Below, piece after piece: positions 52,248 to 57,431 of a stretch of DNA of 57,431 nucleotides. The translations under genes were made by a program, and so were the position numbers. A model generated the notes under the pieces. It ran no database searches. It had not been told where the DNA came from and was given only the letters and a program-made list of their open reading frames with translations. This stretch comes from Parvibaculum sp. (GTDB lineage Bacteria > Pseudomonadota > Alphaproteobacteria > Parvibaculales > Parvibaculaceae): NCBI RefSeq assembly GCF_030651915.1, contig NZ_JAUSBV010000006.1, forward strand, positions 1-57,431, in the 5' to 3' direction. Position 1 is the first letter of the stretch. Each line of letters starts with the position of its first letter.

Positions 52248-52937
52248 ATGATCGAGAGCCTGATGCTGATGGCGCTTGGCTTTTTCGTCGCGACGCTGTT
52301 TGCGATGATCGCCGCGCGGCTGGTCTGGCGGCGCGCGGTGACGGTGACCGAAAGGCGCTTCGGCGCCGAAAACGGCGAGGCCGCGCGCAGCGCCGAACTC
52401 GACGCGCTGCTGATCCAGCAACGCCGCGAGCTCGAACCGCTGCACAGCGAGATCGCGGCGCTGACCCGAAAAAACGAGGCGCTGCAAGGAGATACGGCCG
52501 ATCTGCGGGCGCGGCTCGAAGACGCCTATGCCGATGTGGCGGCGCGCGACGAGCGGCTGGCGGCGCTGGCCGAAGATCTCGGCCGCATCGGCGCGGCGCT
52601 GACGACCGAGGCCCGGCGCCAGGACGAAACCCGCAACACCCTGAAAAACCTCAGCGATTCGGCCACGCGCCTCGCCGGCGAGATCGCCCCCGCGGGCAGC
52701 CGCGCCAGCGAACCGCAAGCCACCCAGGCCGCCGACCCGGACGAGACGGCCGATGCCGACCGCCGCACGCTGGCGGCGATCGCCGCCTCGATCAACCGCA
52801 TGGACAACGAAAACCGGCGGGAATCCGCCGAAAACAGCGCCGATGAGGCCGAACGCGACCTCGCCGCCGATGCCGTGCTGAGCGAAAGGGCGCTGGCCGC
52901 CCGCATCCGCGCGCTCGAGGCCGGCGTCGCCTCCTGA
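52248..52937 (+). CDS. Membrane-anchored coiled-coil protein
   Basis: A 229-aa protein. One membrane helix (about 5-27) is followed by a long charged coiled coil (TERRFGAENGEAARSAELDALLIQQRRELEPLHSEIAALTRKNEALQGDTADLRARLEDAYADVAARDERLAALAEDL). The C-terminal half is acidic and disordered, ending with another helix. No family is recognised beyond this plan. It may tether or scaffold something at the inner membrane. It follows eipA by 95 bases. Confidence 0.72.
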   Translation: MIESLMLMALGFFVATLFAMIAARLVWRRAVTVTERRFGAENGEAARSAELDALLIQQRRELEPLHSEIAALTRKNEALQGDTADLRARLEDAYADVAARDERLAALAEDLGRIGAALTTEARRQDETRNTLKNLSDSATRLAGEIAPAGSRASEPQATQAADPDETADADRRTLAAIAASINRMDNENRRESAENSADEAERDLAADAVLSERALAARIRALEAGVAS

Positions 52938-53016
52938 CGGCTAGCCCTTTCTTTTCATTGCCGGAATCAGCGCAAGCTGCTTTGCTCGAACCCGGATTTC
53001 ACTGGGAGGGCCGACA

Positions 53017-53424
53017 ATGGGTTTTGCATATCCGCTGACCGGACTGGTGACGCTGATCACCCTGCTCGTCTATTTCTGGATGGCCTTCGAGGTCGGAAAA
53101 GCCCGCGGAAAACATGACGTTCCGGCGCCGCGCATGGACGGGCCGGACGATTTCCTCCGTGTACTGAGGGTCCAGGGCAACACCGCCGAGACGCTGCTGA
53201 TCTTCCTGCCGTCGCTCTGGCTCTTCGCGCTGACGGTGGGCGACCTCTGGGCCGCCCTGATCGGCCTGATTTATCCAATCGGCAGAGTGGTTTACGCCCG
53301 CGGCTATTACGCGGCGGCGCTGCAGCGCTCGACCGGTTTCACGATCGGCCTCGCCTCGATGGCGGTGCTGCTGATCGGGGCGCTGATCGCGCTCGCCATG
53401 CAGGCGGTGGCGCTCTATCTCTGA
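53017..53424 (+). CDS. MAPEG-family membrane protein
   Basis: A 135-aa protein with four membrane helices and the MAPEG signature region (RVQGNTAETLLIFLPSLWLFALTVGDLWAALIGLIYPIGRVVYARGYY, about 45-92). The family includes eicosanoid and glutathione-linked membrane enzymes. The bacterial role is uncertain; a membrane glutathione transferase is plausible. It starts at ATG 53017 with GGGAGGG upstream. Confidence 0.87.
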   Translation: MGFAYPLTGLVTLITLLVYFWMAFEVGKARGKHDVPAPRMDGPDDFLRVLRVQGNTAETLLIFLPSLWLFALTVGDLWAALIGLIYPIGRVVYARGYYAAALQRSTGFTIGLASMAVLLIGALIALAMQAVALYL

Positions 53425-53459
53425 GCGCTTGAAGCCACTGATTTAAAAGGAAGAATTGG

Positions 53460-53475
53460 CGTCCCCTAGGGGACG
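53460..53475. repeat. 16-bp perfect palindrome
   Basis: CGTCCCCTAGGGGACG is identical on both strands. It lies 35 bases after the MAPEG gene and 181 bases before the yccF-type gene. No T run follows, so a regulator dyad or recombination site is more likely than a terminator. Confidence 0.5.
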
Positions 53476-53505
53476 GACATGTTCCTGTAGTTTCAAAGCC
53501 TTAAG

Positions 53506-53572
53506 GGAAAGTGCGTCCCAAAAGCGGCTCGCGGATTTTCGCCATTCTTTGTGTGCGGTGGTCGCACTTTCC
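53506..53572. repeat. 10-bp inverted repeat spaced by 47 bases
   Basis: GGAAAGTGCG (53506-53515) and CGCACTTTCC (53563-53572) are exact inverted copies. The span has no gene and could be the footprint of a small mobile element or the arms of a structured leader. Confidence 0.45.
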
Positions 53573-53655
53573 AAACACCGGCATTCTATCGAAACACCAC
53601 ATTAACCGCCCGAACGGTAGCCTTGAAGCTCGATATTCCGTCATTAGGAGGAACG

Positions 53656-54120
53656 ATGTCTCCAATCCTCAACTTGCTCTGGTTTCTATTCGGGGGCCTC
53701 TTGATGGCAATCGGTTGGCTGCTCGCCGCCGTCATCATAGCCATAACGGTCATTGGTCTGCCATGGGCGCGGGCCTGCCTAAATCTGGCCTCCCTAGCCC
53801 TCTGGCCCTTCGGCAGGGAAGCCGTTAGCCGCGATCTCCTCTACGGCAAGGAAGACATCGGGACGAGCGGGCTCGGCGTTATTGGCAATGTCATCTGGTT
53901 CGTGCTTGCCGGTGCCTGGCTTGCGCTGGGCCACGTCTTCGCAGCCATCTTTTCGGCGTTGACCATTATCGGCATTCCCTTTGCTGTCCCTCATCTGAAG
54001 CTGGCCAGCATAGCCTTGGCCCCGATTGGCAAGGCAATTGTTTCGAAGGAGGTGGCAGAGGAAGCACGTAAACGACACGCTTCCGCGCGCGTCGATCAAC
54101 CTCAGGCCGCTGGTTCCTAG
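53656..54120 (+). CDS. YccF-domain membrane protein
   Basis: A 154-aa protein with four or so membrane helices in two repeats, each with the YccF motif (LLWFLFGGLLMAIGWLLAAVIIAITVIGLPWARACLNLASLALWPFG and NVIWFVLAGAWLALGHVFAAIFSALTIIGIPFAVPHLKLASIALAPIG). Function is unknown. A strong AGGAGGAACG precedes the ATG. A terminator follows. Confidence 0.88.
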   Translation: MSPILNLLWFLFGGLLMAIGWLLAAVIIAITVIGLPWARACLNLASLALWPFGREAVSRDLLYGKEDIGTSGLGVIGNVIWFVLAGAWLALGHVFAAIFSALTIIGIPFAVPHLKLASIALAPIGKAIVSKEVAEEARKRHASARVDQPQAAGS

Positions 54121-54128
54121 AATTCCTC

Positions 54129-54169
54129 CCGGGCATCTGTGACGATTGACGTTACAGATGCCCGGTTTT
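54129..54169 (+). terminator. Terminator after the yccF-type gene
   Basis: CCGGGCATCTGT (54129-54140) and ACAGATGCCCGG (54154-54165) form a perfect 12-bp stem with a 13-base loop, followed by TTTT. It marks the right border of the chromosomal-looking region. Confidence 0.85.
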
Positions 54170-54375
54170 CAGTTGCGGCCTTTTTCAGGCCATGCCGCCT
54201 CTATCTCGTTTGCCAAGCGCCACGCTCTCATGTCGCCGTTGTTTTTCAACGCAGATATGACCAATGAGAGATTGCCGTCCGACGCCGGCCTGCGCACACT
54301 CCACAAGCACATGCTGCGATAAGGCTCGCTAAAAGCACAGTCGATCAGCGCTTCAATGCCTTCTGTGCCGATCAT
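54169..54375 (-). CDS. Small hypothetical protein in the mobile-like tail
   Basis: A 68-aa protein (MIGTEGIEALIDCAFSEPYRSMCLWSVRRPASDGNLSLV onward). It is soluble, with no signal peptide or known motif. It is the first gene right of the yccF terminator and reads leftward toward it. I could not assign a family, but its residue composition is protein-like rather than shadow-like. Confidence 0.5.
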   Translation of the reverse strand: MIGTEGIEALIDCAFSEPYRSMCLWSVRRPASDGNLSLVISALKNNGDMRAWRLANEIEAAWPEKGRN

Positions 54376-54515
54376 CGATCTCTCCCGGGAATCTCATAAG
54401 AGCTTTCATCTCTCCGGATGGCAGTCCGGCGTTCACACGGGGGCATTCGTAAAGTCGCCGAGCATCTCCATACTAAATGCTTCCCATTTGCTCTCAATCG
54501 GGATCTGGAGGCCCC

Positions 54516-54753
54516 ATGCTCGTCTTCAAAAAGCCTCTTTTCGCCCTGCCAGACGACCTGGCAGTCGAGCATATCGATGGCTATGAGCTTACTGATGGGC
54601 GAGACACTCCGCCGCCTCGCGAACCACTACGCCGGTCGCATAGAACTCGGCCGCCCTGTCCGCTTCGAATGCGAGAGGCGCATCTTTGAGGCCAGGCGTG
54701 TTATCGATTTTGACGAAGAAGAGCTCGAGAGTATCGAGCTCCGCGAGCTTTAA
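54516..54753 (+). CDS. Small hypothetical protein, possibly split by a frameshift
   Basis: Two adjoining frames both look coding. Frame A (ATG 54516) gives MLVFKKPLFALPDDLAVEHIDGYELTDG, then degenerates into Pro/Arg-rich residues ending at 54689. Frame B, from ATG 54595, gives MGETLRRLANHYAGRIELGRPVRFECERRIFE and an acidic C-terminus ending at 54753. A single shift near 54595 would join them into one protein of about 78 aa. Whether this is a true mutation, an assembly error or two overlapping genes is undecided. Confidence 0.45.
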
Positions 54754-54828
54754 GGCCTGCCAGAAGACCCGAACTCATCTCCCTTCTGCCGCCACAGTCT
54801 GCGACGGCGTCAGACAGGGAGATGACAT

Positions 54829-55209
54829 ATGAAAACACGACAAAAGATAATCCGCGCACTCATCGCTCCCGCACACGAGGCGGCTGAGGCCGGCATTATG
54901 AGCGGCGATCTGGCATCCGCCTTTGCGGATATCTACGACGCCGCCGGGCATTTCGACGACCCCGACAAGCTCAGCCAACTCATTTTCGGAGCTCGCAGCG
55001 CCGAGCTGCTAATGCCGGACTATGCCCAGCTTTTCCGGAGCATCGCCGCCGTCGCCCAGGACGAGCTTCTCACCCGCCATCGAAAATTCGTGAAAGAGGC
55101 CTACCGGCTGAAGATCGATGCCGCCAGAGCCTGGCTTGTCGACTATCTCGGCTCGGCATCCCTCGCCGATGTCATTGAAGGGGAGGTCGAGCGTGAAACT
55201 GATCACTAA
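54829..55209 (+). CDS. Hypothetical protein of the mobile-like tail
   Basis: A 126-aa soluble helical protein (KIIRALIAPAHEAAEAGIMSGDLASAFADIYDAAGHFDD at 6-44). I do not recognise it. It begins an operon: its 3' end overlaps the next gene by 17 bases, and that gene overlaps the third by 4 bases. Three tightly packed small genes next to a relaxase are typical of accessory cassettes of mobilisable elements. Confidence 0.6.
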   Translation: MKTRQKIIRALIAPAHEAAEAGIMSGDLASAFADIYDAAGHFDDPDKLSQLIFGARSAELLMPDYAQLFRSIAAVAQDELLTRHRKFVKEAYRLKIDAARAWLVDYLGSASLADVIEGEVERETDH

Positions 55210-55540
55210 AGCGGCAAGGCAGCAGCTCGCAGAGAATTTCCGCGAGACAGAGTGCGGTTTGAATCCGATGGATCTCCGGCCCGTCGTCAAACTCTTCTAT
55301 CCGGCCGGCACTGCCACCTGGCTTTTGGCGTATACCCTCCCTGATCAACCGGAGATCGCTTGGGGCCTTGCCGATCTCGGTCTCGGATATCCGGAAACCG
55401 GAGATATCTATCTCCCGGAGCTCTACCTCTTCCGTGGCCGATTCAATCTCGGTATCGAGCGTGACCTCCATTTCCAGGCGGATATGAGCATCGGAGAGTA
55501 TCTCGAAAAGGCCCGCAAAGACGGGATTCTGCGAGCATGA
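55193..55540 (+). CDS. DUF2958 protein
   Basis: A 115-aa protein starting at GTG 55193 behind GGGGAGG. The pattern KLITKAARQQLAENFRET, PVVKLFYPAGTATWLLAY, and AWGLADLGLGYPETGDIYLPEL, RGRFNLGIERDLHFQAD is the DUF2958 family, which is common on plasmids and conjugative elements of Proteobacteria and has unknown biochemistry. It is co-transcribed with the genes on both sides. It is one of the best indicators that this end of the window is mobile DNA. Confidence 0.85.
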   Translation: MKLITKAARQQLAENFRETECGLNPMDLRPVVKLFYPAGTATWLLAYTLPDQPEIAWGLADLGLGYPETGDIYLPELYLFRGRFNLGIERDLHFQADMSIGEYLEKARKDGILRA

Positions 55541-55941
55541 CCGAGCCCAGGTCGAGAACCGCAATTCTCGTCAAGGGATATATGGAGTTCATCAGTCCCC
55601 GGGTCGAATTCCATGAATCCGCCGTGGGCCGGGCATGGCACTGGGATCAGGTCGGCGCCCAGGGCATGTTCATATCGACTTTCTGCGTCGATGGAATCTT
55701 CTGCCCGGACAACGGCAGAAGATTCGATGCCGACTTCCTTCTATGGGCAAGTGAGCTGGAACGGGTCATCGTTGTTGTTTTCGATCTCGACCTAACAATT
55801 TTCGAGCCCACGACGCTTGAGGGAGCGACGCGCTTCATAAGGGCGGTCCGGCATCTTCCGTCGGCGCTCCAACAATCCCTTGATGCTCATGGAAAGAGCA
55901 ATAGGAATCGAAAGGGAGGAGGGCCAAATCCATTTTCCTGA
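55537..55941 (+). CDS. Hypothetical protein, third gene of the DUF2958 operon
   Basis: A 134-aa protein whose ATG overlaps the DUF2958 stop (ATGA). It has a beta-rich, aromatic N-terminus (MEFISPRVEFHESAVGRAWHWDQVGAQGMFISTFCVDGIFCP) and a short acidic segment (VVVFDLDLTIFEP). No family is recognised; the FDLDL run is not enough to call a HAD phosphatase. Confidence 0.55.
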   Translation: MTEPRSRTAILVKGYMEFISPRVEFHESAVGRAWHWDQVGAQGMFISTFCVDGIFCPDNGRRFDADFLLWASELERVIVVVFDLDLTIFEPTTLEGATRFIRAVRHLPSALQQSLDAHGKSNRNRKGGGPNPFS

Positions 55942-56029
55942 CATCCTGCTTTATAGTCACATCATCTCGCTTATCATGCGCGATGATAAGGGCAAGGAAT
56001 TCGGGCTCCGTCACCAGACATCCAGATGC

Positions 56030-56986
56030 TCATACGATATTCTTCCCCATCTGGCGATTACGTTCCCGCTCCCGATATAGAGCCGGTTTCCGCCTTGTCA
56101 TCTGCCTGCGCCAGATTTTTTCCTTCACATAGCGTCTCAGCTTCGTTAACAGCCGGATTGCCTGTCTGCGCAGCTTCTCCGCTTTTTGTTCAGCTGCGGC
56201 AGCTCGTTCGAGCGCAGCCACTTTTTCCTTTTCCGCACGCTCATAGCGCTCCTGCCAGTGTGCTGCAACGAGGATATCAGACATCGGCCGACCGGCGGCT
56301 TTCTGGAGCAGCGACGAGACGCGCTGTTCCGTGTGCCACTCCTCCCTCGTCAGGCGCCGGCGGCGCGGGCCTGTGCGAGCCTGGCCGTGCTTGATGGCAA
56401 CCTCTTTATAGTAACAGTCCTGGAAATACCGCATGGCGCTGACATACGCCGTGCGGCGCTGCTTCGGGCTGGCATCCGCAAGCTTCACGCCGTTCTCTGC
56501 TGCAAGACCTGGATGGACCTCCTCCCAGCACATACGGCCTTCGCGAACGGGCGCGGTCACGGCTACATGAACGTGGAAATATTTCTCATCCGTGTGCGCG
56601 ACTGCCGATCTGATATTCTCACTACCGAAAAACTTGAGATTGAAGGCGAGCACATCTGCGGCCCATGAGACTTCATCCCTCGGGTCCGCCTGTCCGCGCT
56701 CCTCTGGGTAGGAGTAAACGGCCGCGAGTAGCACACGCGCCCGGCTCGCCGTTGATCGGCCTCGCGTGTCCTTCAACCTCCTGGCGGCTGCTTCGAGTTC
56801 ATCGGCGAGCTGCATCGGAGCAATGCCGTAAAGTTGAATCGGCGTCTCCGGCCGCAGGACGTGGTCGCAAGAGCCCGGCTCGCGACTCATTTCCGAGAGG
56901 ATTTCGCGGGCGCTCCAGCGAAGCTTTCCGGCGCGTTGAGAGCCGCGGACGGTCCAGAGCTCCAGATGTGCGAATTGCGTTCCCAC
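56030..56986 (-). CDS. MobV/Pre-family relaxase
   Basis: A 318-aa protein starting at GTG 56986 with GGAGGAG upstream. The three-His motif AHTDEKYFHVHVAV places His131, Asp133, Glu134, His138 and His140, the metal-binding signature of MobV relaxases, and the N-terminus has the expected layout. The C-terminal third is a basic coiled coil (RAEKEKVAALERAAAAEQKAEKLRRQ). Such enzymes nick one DNA strand at oriT to start mobilisation. A conventional oriT could not be confirmed; iteron-like repeats lie just upstream. Confidence 0.85.
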   Translation of the reverse strand: MGTQFAHLELWTVRGSQRAGKLRWSAREILSEMSREPGSCDHVLRPETPIQLYGIAPMQLADELEAAARRLKDTRGRSTASRARVLLAAVYSYPEERGQADPRDEVSWAADVLAFNLKFFGSENIRSAVAHTDEKYFHVHVAVTAPVREGRMCWEEVHPGLAAENGVKLADASPKQRRTAYVSAMRYFQDCYYKEVAIKHGQARTGPRRRRLTREEWHTEQRVSSLLQKAAGRPMSDILVAAHWQERYERAEKEKVAALERAAAAEQKAEKLRRQAIRLLTKLRRYVKEKIWRRQMTRRKPALYRERERNRQMGKNIV

Positions 56987-57019
56987 GATTTCTCCTCCCC
57001 AAATATAGACGCCGTAGTG

Positions 57020-57085
57020 TGCTGCAGTGCGCCCTAGAGGATGCTGCAGAGTGCCCCAGTCAGTGCTGCAGTTTTCATAAACGTA
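57020..57085 (+). repeat. Three iteron-like 22-bp direct repeats
   Basis: TGCTGCAG begins at 57020, 57042 and 57064, exactly 22 bases apart (two helical turns). The first two units agree at several later positions (G-C-rich GTGCCCC), while the third diverges after the core. Iterons of this size bind replication initiators or relaxosome proteins. They lie directly upstream of the relaxase gene. Confidence 0.7.
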
Positions 57086-57290
57086 GACCGACTAGGTCTG
57101 TGGAGAGGACTTGGGTCCGGTTTCCTGTCTTCGCTACACCACAAGCAAAGTACCATTGCATATGACACCTCGCCACGCACGCCGCGACAGGAGCATCCTT
57201 AGCTTGCCGATGTTCGCAGGACGCCACTTTCTCCATATGATCAGGCGCGATGATCCATGTTCCATCCGGCTGACGTTCCGCCATCTCGGT
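57075..57290 (-). pseudogene. ORF remnant cut by the right IS
   Basis: An open frame from 57284 to 57075 reads MAERQPDGTWIIAPDHMEKVASCEHRQAKDAPVAA and ends in LSTDLVGLRL. The upstream reading (57290-57285, Thr-Glu) runs into the IS, where a stop appears in frame, so the 5' end of a longer gene has probably been lost. The segment DGTWIIAPDH...E is reminiscent of the tail of some plasmid relaxases, but I cannot identify it with confidence. Confidence 0.4.
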
Positions 57291-57292
57291 TA

Positions 57293-57431
57293 GGTTCTGT
57301 ACTCATAAAGGGATTCCGCTGACAGGCGAAGCGTGATTCACTTTCTCTCTCGGTTTTCTGGGAGGGAGAGATGGGACGGTTCGATCTGAGCGATGCGGAA
57401 TGGGCTTTAATCAAGCCTTTGTTGCCGAACA
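57293..57431 (+). mobile_element. Right copy of the IS, truncated by the window edge
   Basis: 139 bases identical to 3-141, preceded by TA at 57291-57292, so 57291-57431 repeats 1-141 exactly. It includes the left terminal repeat and the first 61 bases of the transposase frame. Same orientation as the left copy, so the 56.4 kb between them lie between direct repeats. Confidence 0.93.

Larger units (their letters stand above)
56987..57290. other. Intergenic region and truncated ORF between relaxase and right IS
   Basis: 304 bases with the relaxase promoter region (56987-57019), the 22-bp repeats (57020-57085), and an ORF remnant (57075-57284, minus). A single promoter or oriT cannot be pinned down by eye. 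Confidence 0.5.

Noticed and set aside
55537-55941. HAD phosphatase call for the third DUF2958-operon gene
   Set aside because: The FDLDL run superficially resembles DxDxT/V but lies near the C-terminus without the other HAD motifs.
55880-56080. Small plus-strand ORF at the end of the relaxase gene
   Set aside because: It overlaps the relaxase 3' end and the preceding gene, and lacks a convincing start or family.
1-57431. Circular plasmid of 57,290 bp
   Set aside because: The end overlap sits exactly at an IS boundary and most genes are chromosomal housekeeping functions, so an assembly or direct-repeat explanation is simpler.
1-57431. CRISPR arrays, rRNA genes or a prophage
   Set aside because: No regular direct-repeat/spacer pattern, no rRNA signature and no capsid, portal or integrase genes are seen.

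Overview
The window looks like a high-GC alphaproteobacterial chromosome segment. The main reason is a Caulobacter-type cell-cycle set (sciP, ctrA, chpT) embedded in a flagellar locus with flbD, together with eipA (DUF1134), an ExoD-family protein and an alphaproteobacterial elongator tRNA-Met. A Parvibaculum/Hyphomicrobiales-like genus is possible, but I cannot fix it from the sequence alone.

Layout. (1) 1-844: a complete IS5-family (IS427-group-like) insertion sequence. Its first 139 bp, with the TA in front, recur exactly at the right end (57291-57431). (2) 0.84-30.2 kb: housekeeping and accessory metabolism. This holds a GNAT, an SDR, a LysR-controlled quinone-handling operon (wrbA, pirin, glutathionyl-hydroquinone reductase), an amidase, a Nudix hydrolase, a flagellin-like orphan, a receiver-HPt-receiver cassette, a ferritin-like diiron protein, a TetR gene with three operators facing a heme-type membrane protein, an acyl-CoA synthetase with paired acyl-CoA dehydrogenases, a DUF1007/NicO metal transporter, a cold-shock gene, GST, ExoD, GIY-YIG, slyX, a pseudouridine synthase, an (Asn-X)17 secreted peptide, tRNA-Met, a PmtA-like methyltransferase and mnmA.

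(3) 30.4-47.4 kb: flagellar assembly and cell-cycle control. fliK-flgD lie behind a near-consensus sigma54 promoter. They are followed by sciP, fliF-fliG-fliH-fliN-flbD, flhA-flhF-flhG, a small membrane protein, yajQ (opposite strand), fliI-fliJ (opposite strand), ctrA and chpT. FlbD (sigma54 activator), CtrA and its antagonist SciP are the regulators expected to time this locus, and ChpT feeds phosphate to CtrA. (4) 47.5-54.1 kb: envelope functions. cysQ is followed by a ydbH-ynbE-ydbL operon, eipA, a coiled-coil membrane protein, a MAPEG protein and a YccF protein.

(5) 54.1-57.3 kb: a mobile-element-like tail of short hypothetical genes, a DUF2958 protein, a MobV/Pre-type relaxase, three 22-bp-spaced iteron-like repeats and an ORF cut short by the second IS copy.

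The exact 141-bp end-to-end repeat, starting precisely at the TA/IS boundary, means this is either a segment bounded by two direct IS copies or a contig that broke or closed at a collapsed repeat. It should not be read as a plasmid without checking. The least familiar items are the receiver-HPt-receiver cassette, the flagellin-like orphan, the (Asn-X)17 peptide, the structured 48.4-48.5 kb intergenic region, and the relaxase/iteron tail.
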